A DNA stretch of 64,000 bases from Manihot esculenta (lineage: Eukaryota; Streptophyta; Magnoliopsida; Malpighiales; Euphorbiaceae): assembly GCF_001659605.2 (NCBI RefSeq), contig NC_035174.2:23758027-23822026 (forward strand), read 5' to 3'. Positions 11,725 through 24,486 of the stretch are shown here, one piece after another. The translations under genes and the position numbers were made by a program. Below the pieces are notes generated by a model, which saw nothing but the letters and a program-made list of their open reading frames with translations, was not told where the DNA came from and searched no databases. How positions within the stretch are numbered: position 1 is the first letter of the stretch; each line of letters starts with the position of its first letter.

Positions 11725-13276
11725 TGTTAGTAATATGCCCTACAACCAATCTATTGGTTATAGTTGGATATTATCTTTCATGTATTTTAAGTATTTAAAT
11801 ACATTATATAAAGGTTGTTATTTATTTTTAGTGTTAATTTAATTGAACCTTGAGAAAATATAAAGTCCATGATACTATATTACTGTGCAAAGAAAATGAT
11901 AATGTGGTTATAATTGTGAGATTCCTATTGAATTAAGTAATGTCTCAAAATGTTCCTGGTTGATGTTCTTATTATGATTGGGAAATGATTCGAGCTATTG
12001 AGACTAGTACATATTATGTTCTAGAAGAAGCAACTAATCTCATAGGTTAAGATATGTGAGATATCTAGAACTAGTACGTAAGTGGTTATTTTATAAATAA
12101 ATGCACTAAATTGACCCGCCTGAGAAATTCATATGAAAAATATTCTGTCTCTATGAATTACTCAAGTGATAGTTATGTAAGTGATCTTTTGACTTGAAAT
12201 CAATAAATAATCTTATATAAGAATTTTTATGTTTTGAATCATCTTACACGTTACCTAATTCATGAGTAATGAATAAGGATATATTAGAAACTGTATGAAG
12301 GTGTTTATGTGATTAAGATAGGATTCATCATCTTAGCTTAAATTAGAAAATGTCTCATTTGTTTTCTGCGAGTATTGATCATGAAATCCTTGTGCAAGGT
12401 GGAATAAAATTAGCAAATGAGATTTGAAATTTCATTCAATTGGTCAATAACTAATAGATGAGACCTAATATAATTTAATATTGAGGATACATTCCAGGTA
12501 TTAAATATTAAATCGGAACATTTGTGATGAAGAGATATTAATTACACTGAGAAACCATGACTGAAAGGTTAAGTCAAACTACTTTTGACTTTCCAAATAT
12601 TTGAATAGTCTTTACATGTTGCTAGACCTTTAAATTAGTTAATTAATTAATTTTATTTATTGCTAATATATTTAGAACCTAATGGATCACACACATAAAG
12701 AATTGGATGAGAAAATAAAAAGAGAAGTTTAAATCAAGTAGGACTTGATTGCATATAAATTAACATTAAGATAAAATTATAATTTAAAAGAATTATAATT
12801 TTGATCTAATTAATTAAGTAGGGACTTAATTTAAAATTTTCTAAAATTTATATGGCATGTTTATTAAAGTTTTAGACTATAGTTGTAATTTAATTAATTA
12901 ATTAATTAATTAAATATTATTATATTGAAACCCTAGGAGAGACTTTAGGAGAGACTTTTTGAGAGCCTCCAGAATTTGTAGAAAAGGCAGAGAGCTAGTA
13001 CTCAAAATCTCTCCCCTTCTCAAACCCTTAGAACAATTCTAAGGTTTTTCAATCGCCATTCTTTATGGATGTCGTTAGAAACCAGATATTTGGACGGTTT
13101 GTAGTTTGCAGCAACTAAACCGGGACGAATGATCTCGTGTTTTTATTGCAAAGAAAATAAAATGTTTTTTTTATCTTCAATATTATTGCTTTCTTCGTTT
13201 GAATGTGATCCATATTGGTGAAAATTTTTATTTTTCTATTTTTTTCGCTGCGTTCAATCTGATTAAAAACCCAACA
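11725..13276 (+). mobile_element. 3' LTR of the copia element
   Basis: 1552 bp, TGTTAGTAATATG to CCCAACA, preceded by a weak purine tract (GCAAATGGGATAT). It is the full-length reference for the damaged 5' LTR. A minus-strand ORF at 13115-13486 overlaps its end and is not a gene. Confidence 0.85.
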
Positions 13277-13489
13277 TAGGTGGAGAAAAGAAACAAAGTC
13301 TTTGGGGTAGCTAGTTCTCAGGATGATCACAAGAAGAGCAGTTTTCCAGTAGATAACAAGTGGTAGGGCAAATCTTTCACTGTTGTTAAGCAGTCTTAAT
13401 AAACCTCCTAGTTCAAATGAGAGCTTGTGCGATACTATAGGTTCTAGGTATACCTTTGATAATTGCCTTGCTATGCTGCTAGACATGGT

Positions 13490-13985
13490 GGAATGTAGGT
13501 CTGATGGTGAATATGAGCGATGATGATTTAGATAGTAGACTAGAAGATGTTGAGGATTCTAACCTGTACTTGTGTGATTGAGATTGCTTTCTTTTATTAA
13601 CTTATTTTTAGCGTTGATCTTTTTGTGAAATTGCTAAGGTGTCACTGGGCTTTCTTTTATAAAAATATTTTAGTTGTCATTCTTGAACCTCAAATTATTT
13701 TAGTGAAGGCGAATAAGGTTATTGTTTGTAGAGGGTTTCAATTCTCTCATAGGATGAAAGTTGAAGGTGTTTCAAGAAGTATCTGGCAGCTATAGAGTGA
13801 GTATTGAAAGATTAATATTTTAGTAAATGACAATCAAATCATTCATCTTAAGCTTCATTTTCATTATGGGGAATTCTTTTTTTTTTTTTATTGCAGTGTA
13901 TGCTCACCCTGCCTGTATGAGGAGAGCCCTTTTCTGGCTGAAGCTTAATGCTCTTAGCTCTACTATTATAGACCCAACTTAAGTC
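13490..13985 (+). pseudogene. LINE (L1-like) endonuclease-domain remnant
   Basis: Translated fragments resemble the N-terminal endonuclease of plant LINE ORF2. A GVSRSIWQL-like block at about 13768 is followed by a VNDNQIIHLKLHFHYGE stretch (about 13824-13875). After a frameshift across a poly(T) run comes AVYAHPACMRRALFWLKL with an SSTIIDP block (about 13895-13978). Stops interrupt all frames. Upstream sequence (13282-13490) may be more of the same element. The right limit, against the Athila remnant, is unclear. Confidence 0.45.
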
Positions 13986-14176
13986 TCCTTAGTATGCTTC
14001 AGCTTTCCACAATAATCACAATGTATATGATTTTTCTCAAAATTAGTGATTTTTGAAGGTTAAGAATTGGTTGCCAATCCAACCTTTTCAACTAGTGTAA
14101 TGTAAAGTATGGAACTCCTTGTGCTTTCTTCTTGTTGGACATAGGAATATACTTGCTGGTTATTATTCCTATTATG

Positions 14177-14566
14177 CAATCACCAAATTAGGAACATCCA
14201 TTTGAAATAATGTGTGATGCAAGCATTTATGTATTAGGAGTCATTCTTGGTCAACGAATTAATAAGAAATCTCATATTATATGTTATACATCTAGAACTT
14301 TAGATAAGGCTTAAAGCAACTACACTACCACTGAAAAGAAACTTTTAGCCATTTTCTTTGCCTTATGAAGATTTAAATCCTATTTGTTAGGTACTAAAAT
14401 GATTGTATTTTTTGACCATGCAGCTTTGAAATACCTTTTGAGAAATAAAGAAGCAAAGTCACGGCTAATTAGATGGCTTTTGTTGTTATAGGAATTCAAC
14501 CTTGAGATTAAGGATAAAAAAGAATCATAAAATTTGGTGGTCGATCACTAAAGTCGTTTACTTCAA
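14177..14566 (+). pseudogene. Athila-like RNase H remnant
   Basis: The translation shows PFEIMCDAS (catalytic Asp region), YTSRTL, TTEKKLLAIFFAL, FFDHAALKYLL and RLIRWLLLL, the signature blocks of Athila RNase H. At least four in-frame stops interrupt it. It continues toward integrase, which is separated by the solo LTR at 14725-16947. Confidence 0.8.
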
Positions 14567-14724
14567 CACTAAGATTTGATGCCTTTAAAAGATGAATTTT
14601 CTAATGAATGTTTACTTTCTATGCAAGTTACGAGCCCTTGGTATGCTGATTTTGTGAATTACATAATAACCAAAACCTTTCTATAAGAAATGTCAAGAAA
14701 CAATAAAGAAAAATTGAAACACAA

Positions 14725-16947
14725 TGTAATGACCCGAAAATCTGGACCGCTATCGGCGCTAGGATCCAGGTCGGCATAAGGCCGTCGGGACCCATAGCAA
14801 GCCTAACGTTCATCCTGTAAACCTGTTCAATCCCATACATGCTCAACACATACATAATAATTTTGAACTTTTCCTTACATTCATTCATTCTTTTATTCAT
14901 TCACCAAACTCAACCTGTGCATGCACTAAACATCAACATGATTATAAACATTAACTCCTCTTTAGAGTCTCAACAGTGCCCCAATGGGGTGACATAACAT
15001 GAATTGAGTTTGGTTACATAAGCATCATTAAAATCATGTACTCAAAGGGATTAACAACAAACTAGGGTCAAGCACAACTATAACCTCAATAGACATCATT
15101 ATATTTCATTTCTATACTATACTTTTACATTACATCACATTCATGTCCACATCTAGCTATTACATACAACATAACTCTACTCCTGCTGACCTCCTGGTCT
15201 ACCCTGTACCTACAAACCTGAGGGTTAAGGGAGAGGGGTGAGCTACTAGAGCCCAGTGAGCAGAATAATAAAACATAGTATTTAAAACATATGATATCAT
15301 GGAATGCATCACAGCACAAACATTTCACATCAAGGATGAACTTGTCACCACTTAGCCCTCTATACAGTCTAATTATGCCAGGGGCGTAGTGCAGGCTCGC
15401 CTGGACTTCCATAGCATACCATACATATCCAATCATGCCGAGGGCGTAGAGCAGGCTCACCCGGACTTCCATAGTCTGTCATGTCATACCATATAAGGGC
15501 TAATGGATCATTCAACATTCATCCACATCAACAACATAATGTGCAATGCGACATATTCGTGAATTCTAATGCAAGCACCCTAATATATCTCATGGCATTC
15601 ATGATGCGTGAATTATGCTAAAACGTTCATTATTTACTTTGAGAACATAGAGAGTTATTCCACTCACCTCTGGCTAGCTCTGACAAGACTCGAAAGCAGC
15701 TATCTCACTGCTGGGGTCCTCGGTTCCTCGGGTCCGAACCTACACAGGTGGACTCAAATGAGGGACCTAACAAACGTGAATATGACTCTAAAATACTCCC
15801 CAAAAACCCCCTAAAACACCTCAAAACATCCATAGAAAACATGCAAAGGAAGGCTGAACAGGGCACTTTTGGCGGCAGATTCGGCGGCCGAAAGTCCCTC
15901 CAGAGTCGAAAGTCATGCAGGTTCGGCGGCACCTTCGGCGGCCGAAAGTGCCCTCCAGAGACGAAAGTCCATTTTCGGGGGCAGGCTTCGGCAGCCGAAA
16001 GGCTTGCCTCACAGACAGGTTCGGCGGCCGAAAATCCTTTCGGCTGCCGAACCTGGTTTCTCCCAAAGGGCAGAAACTCAGCTCTTCAATGCACACTTTC
16101 CTCCCAAAACCTTCCAATCAAGCATCCAACTCTCCCAAAGCATGCACACACACATACATCAACACCTAGGGGTCTCAAACTATCCTAAACCCCAACTACA
16201 ACACATCAAACATACACAAATATCATACATTGTCCACAAGTTCACATAAAACCTAACCAAGCTCAATTATCCTAAACATGCATTTCTACCCCATGAATCA
16301 ACTTAAAACTTACTTAAAACATAAAATGAGTTCAAGATCGGCTCTTATCTCTTGAAGATCGAGAGAGAGACGACCTAAACTTGGAGAACCAAGGAAAAGA
16401 GCTCCTGAGTCTTCCAAGCCTCAAAACTTGCTTAAATGCTCAAAAATCTTCAAAACAAAGTGAAATCTCATGAAAATCATAAAAGATTTGTAGGAAGAGA
16501 CTCAAAATCGACGAGGGACGGCGGAGAACTCACCTTGGCCGAAAATGGGGAGAAAAGCTCGCCCATTCGGACAAGGGGACCCTTTTATAGGTGGCTGGCC
16601 AGGCCACTTTCGGGGGCCTAACGTGCCTCCGCATGCATGCCATGTTCGGCGGCCGAACATAAGGTTCGGCGGCCGAACCTGGACTTCCCTCACTTATGCC
16701 TTCGGGGGCCTAAAGCACTCCCGAAGTGCATACATGTTCGGTGGCCGAACTTGAGGTTCGGCGGCCGAACCTGAGTCTTCCTCTCAAGACCATTTTCATT
16801 CAAAACTTAGTTTCTTTCTTGCTTAAAACCATAAAATACATTAAAACATTTTATGAAAACATGGTTTTACCCTTCTGGAGGTTTCCGACATCCGAGATTC
16901 CACCGGACGGTAGGAATTCCGATACCGGAGTCTAACCGGGTATTACA
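14725..16947 (-). mobile_element. Solo LTR, Tekay-like Ty3/gypsy, nested in the Athila element
   Basis: 2223 bp, TGTAATGACCCG to GGGTATTACA on the + strand. It is flanked by a perfect target duplication CACAA (14720-14724 and 16948-16952). It has the family features: paired TTCGGCGGCCGAA motifs, TATA (CCTTTTATAG, about 16572-16581) and a degenerate two-unit minisatellite at about 15363-15485. No internal region remains, so it arose by LTR-LTR recombination. The reading frame of the Athila integrase precursor runs on across the insertion point once one CACAA is removed. Confidence 0.92.
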
Positions 16948-16952
16948 CACAA

Positions 16953-18157
16953 TGCACAACACTATGTTTGGGATGAACCGTATCTATAGAGATTTGTGCT
17001 GATCAAATAGTAAGAAGGTGCATCCCAAAAAATAAAATAGAGTCAATTCTGCATTTCTACCATTTGGAGGCTTGTAGAGGTCGTTTCGGGCCGAAAAGGA
17101 CAGTAAGGAAGGTGTTGGAGTGTGAACTTTATTGGCCCAATGTGTTCAAGGACTCCTATATGTTTTGCAAGGCATGCTTTCATTGTCAAATGACAGGTAA
17201 CCTAGGAAACTGAGATCAAATGCCTCTTGCTCCCATATTGGTGATCGAAATTTTTGATGTTTGGGACATAGATTTCATGGGTTCATTCCCTTCTTCATTT
17301 GGTAATTAGTACATTTTACCTACTATTGATTATGTTTCAAAATGGGTGGAAGCCAAAGTCTTTAAATCTAATGATTCAAAGGGTATGTCTATTTTTTTGA
17401 AAAATAATATTTTTGCTAGGTTTGGAATACCATGACTACTTGTTAGTGACCGAGGGACGCATTTTTGTAATAAGGTGATTGAGTCGTTATTAAAGAAATA
17501 TGGGTTTACCCACTGTACTTATATAGCTTATCATTTGCAAACAAACAGTCAAGCAAAAGTCTTCAATTGGGAAATAAAGTCAATTCTAAAGAAAACGGTC
17601 AATGGAAATAGGAAAGACTAGAGAACTCGACTTGATGATGCATTATGGGCATATAAAACAACCTACAAATCCCCAATCGGCATGTCACCATTTCGATTAG
17701 TTTATGGCAAGTCTTGCCATTTACTTGTAGAATTACAACATAAAGCCTTTTTTGCGGTGAAGCAATTGAACATCAATCTAAGTGAGGCATGTTCTAACAA
17801 AAAATTACAATGGCAAGAATTAGAAGAAATAAGGAATGATGCATATGAGAGTGCAAGAATTTACAAGAAAAAGACTAAGGCCTTTTATAATGAATCTATT
17901 TCTCGAAAGAGTTTTAAAGTAGGACAAAAATTTTTACTTTTTTATTCTCATTTAAAATTGTTCACCGGAAAGTTGAAAACTCAATAAATTGGTCCATTCA
18001 TAGTGATCAAATCATTTTCCTATATAATGCAAATTCAAAGTTTTGAAACTGGAAAAATTTTCAAAGTGAATGAACATAGGCTCAAACCTTTCTATGAAGT
18101 ATTTGAGCCTAGGAATAGAGATATTATGGCCTTAGAAGTGCCAAGGATTGCTGCTTG
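16953..18157 (+). pseudogene. Athila-like integrase remnant
   Basis: It opens with the pre-integrase block VWDEPYL and continues through a decayed zinc-binding region. The core follows (DIDFMGS-like near 17270, SDRGTHF-like near 17448). An open piece at 17682-17987 contains [10 protein letters not shown] and [19 protein letters not shown]. The C-terminal part ends at 18155-18157. Stops and frameshifts are scattered through it. Downstream, TTGGGAGGCAA at 18201 matches the box that follows integrase in Athila elements. Confidence 0.8.
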
Positions 18158-18481
18158 AAGGCAAAAAAGTCCAGTCTAGGATAGTAAAGGAAGGCACTGC
18201 TTGGGAGGCAATTCAAGATGACAGACTTGCCCAAGCTTGTTTGTTCTCAAATGTTTTACTTTCTTTTAAAATTTTTTATTTTCCTATTGTCTTCAATCTT
18301 AGAGCTGACTATATTTTTCTAGATAAATCTGAGCTTTATGGAGACCATTTATAGGCCTTCATGGTTATTTAAGTTTTACATGGTAAAATTATTTGACTCA
18401 CTTTATAGTTGCTCCTTGAAAGGTAATTTTCTTTTAGAATTTTAACTGCTTTAATTATTTTTATTGTTTTACTTTTACCTC

Positions 18482-19853
18482 TGACTATGCGATTGTCAAA
18501 ATCGGTCAAAACTAACCTTTTTGGTTATCCACAATTTTACAACTGTATATAGTGGTAAAAGAATCGAATCCACAGGGAATTGATACTCACCTATTTTCCT
18601 TATCAAGACCAAGTAAATAAATAGACAATAAAAGTAAAATGGGGGATTTTGAGATTGATGAACTAAACTAGAATTAAAAGCAATAAAGTAAAGCAAATAA
18701 TATGGTAAAGATATTTAATAATGAGAAAGGCCTAGTTAAACCTTCGGATCCACTTCAGTTGTTAGGATTGATCATTGACACTTAGGTTCCTTTGTTTGAT
18801 TTAATAAATTAGTTATTGAGGTGGAAGACGTTTCTCACCACCATATCCCTCCTTAATCATAGATTAACTAGGAAACGTTCTCTAATTAATCACTAATCAA
18901 CAAGTTGCCAAGGAACACCCTTAGGGCTTTTAGCATCAATCAACTGTTAATTGCATTAAGAAATAGAGAGACCTAATTCTAGCTACCCAAACGCATGGTG
19001 ATATTGCTAGGTTATGCGATCTCCTTGATTTTTACACCAAGAGTTACTTGTGTATGAATAATCCAAGCAATTACGGACTTAAAACTATCCAAACTAACAA
19101 ATTATTACTTTGTAATCAAGAATCAATGGGCCATATTGATCTAAACAACAAAGCAACAATGAAATTAAGCATGAAATTGCATAAATATTGATAAACAATA
19201 TATGTTCAGATCTCCCAATTCATAAACAACTTGAAGTTTCGCATAATATTCAATTAGAAAAAGAGGTTTCAGCCACTCATTACTGAAACAAAACACAAAA
19301 AATAAAAGAAAGAGAAGAGGGAGAGGAACCGATCAGCGGAAGGGAGAGAGAGACGCGCAGCTCTTCGAATCCGAAAGTGTCCAAGCTTCTCTCTTGCTTG
19401 TTTGTGATCCTTTTATAGCTGAAAGTGTTGTCCTAGGTTTCCTTGTTGAGATGGAGTTCTCTTTTAAATTTTGAATTTTGAATTCTTGGAAGGCAAGTGT
19501 ATCTTCTTGAGATTTGACTTCCTAAATAGGCAGAATTGAGTGTTGAGGTGTCTTCACATTTTAATAAGGAAAAGACTTCTTGAAGATTCGAAATTTGAAT
19601 TTCCCATTACTCTGTTGTCTGTACTTTCCTTATTTATCTTCACTTCAGCTGCAACTTGGTTTGGGCAAACAACTTGAGCAAACCATGTTTGTTCTCCTTT
19701 ATCCTCCTTTAGGCAATTTTAAGAGCATTTTTACCAAATTACCTCTTTACACCGTTTTCTACAAAATAAGATCAAAACCACAAAATTAGACAGAAAATGT
19801 GTAAATTAGCATTAATAACAACATGATAAATGGGTCTAAATTTGATATGATCA
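18482..19853 (-). mobile_element. Solo LTR of a second Athila-like family, nested in the Athila element
   Basis: 1372 bp, TGACTATGCG to ATATGATCA on the + strand, with a perfect target duplication ACCTC (18477-18481 and 19854-19858). In reverse complement it matches the LTR at 60506-62063: shared start TGATCA then AAATTTAGACC, shared GAGTGGCT block, shared end region with CAATCG. It is therefore the same family as the non-autonomous element at the right edge of the window. Confidence 0.9.
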
Positions 19854-19918
19854 ACCTCTCAGAATTAAAATATAGCTAATCCTCCTCTTTTCTTCTTTTT
19901 TCCTCTCACATCGTCGAT

Positions 19919-19940
19919 CTCTCTCTCTCTCTCTCTCTCT
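19919..19940. repeat. (CT)n microsatellite in the Athila ORF leader
   Basis: About eleven CT units lie directly upstream of the ATG of the Athila extra ORF (19970). Confidence 0.9.
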
Positions 19941-19969
19941 TTTAGCTCTCCCTCTTTTGCAAACCAACG

Positions 19970-21540
19970 ATGGCAAAGAACAAGTCAACTGCAGACCAGT
20001 CAAAGACACCTTCGACCACCACGCCTACATCTAAGCGACACCAAAAAACCCCATCGGACTACACTTGTGGTGAGAGCACGATGACGACATCGATACCAAA
20101 ATAGACAGTTGATAAGGAGAAAGCAACACCGACCATGGCATCACGACTATAAGCTGCGGCACCAACAATGGCGCCTTCTCCGGTCACTACAAGGCAAGCT
20201 ACCCGTTCACAAGTGAAAGATAAAGCTCTAATTCCTAACATGCAAGCTGAAACAGAAGAGGAGTGAAAAGTAAAGCCAGAAATTTTTGAGCAGTTGAAGA
20301 AAAGTAAAGAGTAACCAAAGACTAGAGCACTCGACTTGATGATGCAACAGTAAGGAGGTACAACCTTTGTCTCCCCCAAAAAAGAAGTAGAAGAAGCGGA
20401 TGCTGAGAATCACTATCGGGAAGGCCAGGTACCTTTCTAAAGAGAATGAACTACATGATAATTTTGATTTTGAGGGTACCGATAAAGAAAGTTATCAAAC
20501 TTTTTTCCATTCTGATATTTACCATTGCAAAAGTATCAATGATGTTGCTTTGACACAACTAAACATATTTGATGAATTTTATGCACTGATTGACAATATT
20601 GTTTAGAGAAAGCTTTTTACAATTAATTGTCCATCCTATTTTGAGTTATGTAGAGAGTTTTATACTACTTTTGAATTCTAATATGATGTTCAAGTTTTTA
20701 ATTTAAATACACTCCTTATTCGCTTTAGGTTAAGAGATAAATTGGTACATTTCTCTATTACTAATTTTAATCTTCATTTAGGTGTCTATGATCATAAATA
20801 TATAAAAACAACCACATACTTAGATTCTTTATGTGATTATCTAGTAGATTGGGATCTAAATTTGGTTTATGAAGAGTTAACAGGGAACCTTACGCTTGAA
20901 TTTAAGGGTGGTAAGTCTATAGCAAACGAAATTCAAAGCCTCACCCTTAGATACATCTATAGGTTCTTCTGTTATACTTTTTCTGTTAAAAATAAAGATC
21001 CCACCAAGCTAACCAAGTATCAGTTAGTCTTTGTTTGGTGTATGTTGTATAAACACAAAGTCAATTTTAGTTTCTAGTTAGCCTCCCAATTCAATACTAT
21101 TTTTGACACTAGATATGACATTTATTTAGATTCTGTGATTTCTATATTAGCTATTGGTACACCTCTGCTCGATACACAAAATATTGATTTATATATTGCT
21201 AAGCACATTCTTCCTTTGCATATTTATGTATTTAATTATATGGGGCTTATTTTATCTCAACAAGAGGAAAGAAATTGTATTTTGTCTCAACGAGAGGAAA
21301 GAAATTATGTTTTTTTCTCCAGGTCTTATTTTTCCTCCTCGATCATGCTTATTTTGAACAAAAGATAAATCAGGCCCATCTACCTCAGCTCCTCCAGAAT
21401 TTGATGACAATGCCCGGCTAGCCAGAATTGAAGCCAAATTGCTACATATTGATGCCAAATTGGATGTTGATCCTCTCCCATTTGGGGTTGCCTATCTCTA
21501 ACTACCACCAGCCTGAAGATTTAACGATGACTTGCTCCTC
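19970..21540 (+). pseudogene. Athila extra ORF (ORF-1 type) remnant downstream of integrase
   Basis: It starts ATGGCAAAGAACAAG at 19970 with a Ser/Thr/Pro-rich N-terminus and soon meets stops. Later blocks match the conserved part of the Athila ORF found after integrase: FDEFYALID at about 20570, LGVYDHKYI and YLDSLCDYLVDWD at 20770-20855, then SLTLRYIYRFFCYTFS and the FVWCMLYKHKVN end of the open piece 20742-21077. Its function in Athila elements is unresolved (sometimes called env-like). Several frameshifts are present; it is not functional. Confidence 0.7.
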
Positions 21541-21622
21541 AAAGAAGTTCTCTACATTCTCTATCTTTTGTGTTGATGAGCTTCCTCGTTGCTTATATTT
21601 TGTTAAACATTGAGGATAATAT

Positions 21623-23295
21623 TGTAAGAAAACTTAGAGATTACTGCAATCCAAAATTACACAGTGGAAAAAAAAATCTATGTTCCTCTTTCAGGATTCG
21701 AGTGTTTCGTTTAAATCGAAAGGAAGAATAAGAGACTAACCTTTTAGACTTGATGAAAAAAAATTGATTCAAACTAATGGTGCTACTTTTAAAACGAACA
21801 CCATCAATAGTATCCACGCGAATGTTTCCGTCTGGAATGCTAGCTCTCTCAATGGATGGATTAGCTATGTGCTCTCAATCTGCAACCCAGAAAAATGATT
21901 ACTAAAAGTAACCTTTTTTTCATGCAACTCAAAAAAGTGTTTTATGATCATTCGTTTTCTCTCAGTCTTTTCATTTTTTCACACTTCTTTTCATAAAAGA
22001 GTCGTGTTTATAACCAACTATCACAATATCGCAGATACTAATATATTTATGTGATAAGTTTTTTTCAAAAGAAAAGGAAAAATAATTTTTCTATAACAGT
22101 TACAGATAGACTGTAAATCTTTTAAATATTATTATCTTATAATAACAAATAATTAATATTAATAATAATATTTTTACTATTATTAATTATACTAACGAGC
22201 TCTTAGTTCATTAATATGATATAGCACATCAATGATATTCTTTTGTATGTGACCCAATAAACTCATATTAATTGGCAATAGGTCTAGTCTGACAAAGCCC
22301 ATAAATCATAAGTGACCTCTAGCAAGACATTATAGATACCCAATAAATTTGAGGATCGATAGTTTGATAAAGCCTAATAAACAGAACATGCATTACTCCC
22401 TTTGTCACACGATATCTAGTTTGAACATAAGTCATAGTCAATGTTAAACTTATAACGTTCAAACTTATAATTTCTCGATCTCTAAATAGACTAATAAAAC
22501 TAAATGATACTGATCACTTTATCAATTCATTTGAGTACGATCGTACATTTCTCAGTTTCACTTATTGAGGGGCCCAAAAGATATATCTCTCAAAGAGAGG
22601 GACAAATTCTATCTTGATTGTTCACTATCCTCTACATAATTTCTATTATACTCAATCATAACCTTTATGATTATCCGATTAAAGATAATATTTGGTTATG
22701 TCAAAACATAACAGTCTTTATATTGAAAACTATGACAATCTCAAGTCAAACGATTAAAATATAGCTATATTGATATTCACTTATGATAATAACCTATATA
22801 GTGATCTCAAAGAGAGGAACAAATTCTATATTGATTGTTTAATATCCTCTACATAATTTCTATTATACTCAATCATAACCTTTATGATTATCCGATTAAA
22901 GACAATATTTGGTTATGTCAAAACATAACAGTCCTTATATTGAAAACTATGACAATCTCAAGTCAAACGATTAAAATATAGCTATCTTGATATACACTTA
23001 TGATAATAACCTATATAGTGATCTCAATATGGGTCCATTCAATACTTTATTCTCTAACAAATATTTATTATTATTGATTTATATCAACATATACATAATC
23101 ATCTCATGATTATCAATCAATAATCATACTAGTCATATTTTATTATTATCATCATAATAATAAGTAACTAGGGATATTAATCATTATTATGTAACATGCA
23201 AACAAATAATAATGATAATAAAAACTTTTTTTATTAATAAACAAAATGACATACAAAAAGATTCAAGATAATGGTTTAGGGCAAATACACTAACA
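21623..23295 (-). mobile_element. Solo LTR, Ty1/copia, nested in the Athila element
   Basis: On the - strand it begins TGTTAGTGTATTTGCCC (at 23295) and ends TTTTCTTACA (at 21623); 1673 bp. Flanks are AATAT (21618-21622) and AATGT (23296-23300), a target duplication with one mismatch. The insertion splits the conserved CATTGAGGATAATGT box of the Athila element, so the original base is known and the left copy is the mutated one. It is related to the solo LTR at 50153-51913. Confidence 0.85.
22589..23026. repeat. 217-bp tandem duplication in the copia solo LTR
   Basis: Copy 1 starts CTCAAAGAGA at 22589 and copy 2 at 22806 (offset 217). About eight substitutions were counted by eye, so it is older than the 331-bp duplication at 8754. 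Confidence 0.9.
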
Positions 23296-24486
23296 AATGT
23301 AAGGAATAAATGTGTGGGGAGAGTATTGAAGTATTTTCAGTGCTTTTTTTGTGATTGCTATAATGGCTACTGTACATATTCTTAATATTTTTTTATATTT
23401 TTCTATATTTTCTTATATAGAATAGCTGGGACAGAAGGATTCAAACTTCCGAATAGCGGGACCAAGACCCGTTGCCTTACCGCTTGACCACACTCTATTT
23501 ATATTTTCTATTCAACACTAATAAAAACTAATATACACTAATAAAAACTAATATTGGTATTGGTTCTTCGTCAATTCCCATTTTGTTAATGTTTCTATTG
23601 TTCTATTGATGTGTTTTTGCACACTTTTAAAATTTTTGCTGCAAAATGTGATAGGCTTGTCCAATTTTGTCAGTTTTTCAGGCTTGCACTTGCTGATTTT
23701 TTTTTAGATTTTTAGTTTTAAAGTTTTTATAAGAAAAAAAAAAAAGAGGAGAGAAAAAAATGTGTCCTTACTTGCCATAAGAAGTTTGAGATGCCCCTAT
23801 CAAGGAATTTTAAGTTTTTATGCAATTTGATGCTAATTTAAATAGAATAAGTTTATTTTTACTCATTTCTTTAGTATTATTTTTAAGCCTTATTTGAAAA
23901 TTCATAAAATGTATCCTTGTTTATATAGTTGGATAATGAATGTATGCTTAAACTGTTTATTACCCTTTGATAAGAGTGACACTAAAAAAATTGTCTAGAC
24001 TATATTTTTATACTAAAATATTTAGAGGTATTATTAAAATAAGAAAAAAAAAGAGGGAAAAAGAAGAAAACAACAACAAAAAAAATCATTGCACTCCTAT
24101 GGCCCATTATTTTGTTATTTAGTTACCAACCCGATGGTCCAAGTAGTGCGGTACTTAGTAACCTCTTAAGGTGATTCAGTATGGAAAGATTAGTGTTTGG
24201 GAGAGTATCACTTATTTTGGGTTGTTTAAAAAACTCGCCTCATGCCTTTAGTTACGCGATTATGAGCGAAGCTAGTAGCCACCTGAATTGAAAAATTTGG
24301 GACAAGTGGCTTAGTAACTATTTGTTTCACGTTTACTTTATATCGGGTTCATGTAAGATATAGTAGGAAGTGTAATAACACTCTAAAATCTTTAAATTTT
24401 ATTGGTCTGGTCAAAACTTCTAGAGGCTAGTCTCTTGAAAGGTAGCTTAATTTCAAAAGATGGTATTTTAACTTTTGTGTACTTAA
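23296..24486 (+). other. 3' noncoding part of the Athila element
   Basis: It starts with the resumed box AATGTAAGG and GTGTGGGGAGAG, as seen in Athila-type elements after the extra ORF. The remainder is low-complexity, A-rich and without an ORF, apart from the plastid trnQ relic at 23426-23497. Confidence 0.5.
23426..23497 (-). pseudogene. trnQ-UUG: Relic of plastid tRNA-Gln(UUG) gene (trnQ) in nuclear DNA
   Basis: The reverse complement is 72 nt, the length of plastid trnQ, and follows its order: GGTCAAGCGGTAAGGCAACG (D-arm), an anticodon loop reading TCTTGGT with anticodon TTG, CGCTATTCGG, then the T-arm GGAAGTTTGAATCC. Against my memory of the plastid consensus, the first stem is damaged (TAGAGTG for TGGGGCG), and most changes are C-to-T or G-to-A. 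It resembles the plastid rather than the native mitochondrial gene. With a broken acceptor stem it is not expected to work. Confidence 0.8.

Larger units (their letters stand above)
7773..13276 (+). mobile_element. Degenerate Ty1/copia retrotransposon with internal deletion
   Basis: The element starts TGTTAGTAATATG at 7773 and ends CCCAACA at 13276. It is flanked by a perfect 5-bp target duplication, TAGGT (7768-7772 and 13277-13281). The 5' LTR is 7773 to about 9590 and the 3' LTR is 11725-13276; they begin alike but have diverged substantially, so the insertion is old. The end of the 5' LTR, primer site, gag, protease and the first part of integrase are missing: LTR sequence joins directly to mid-integrase at about 9600. 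The remaining pol is riddled with stops. It is not autonomous. Confidence 0.9.

Noticed and set aside
13115..13486. Minus-strand ORF of 123 codons
   Set aside because: It overlaps the copia 3' LTR end and the following LINE-like DNA; no domain was recognised.
15748..16249. Overlapping ORFs of up to 146 codons on both strands, rich in Ser-Ala-Ala-Glu or Arg-Pro-Pro-Lys; similar ones near 560-880, 25475-25830, 29896-30308 and 37393-37805
   Set aside because: They are translations of the GC-rich palindromic motifs inside the Tekay-like LTRs and appear in several frames at once, so they are not genes.
23426..23497. Functional nuclear tRNA-Gln gene
   Set aside because: The acceptor stem is mismatched, and the sequence follows the plastid gene with deamination-type changes.
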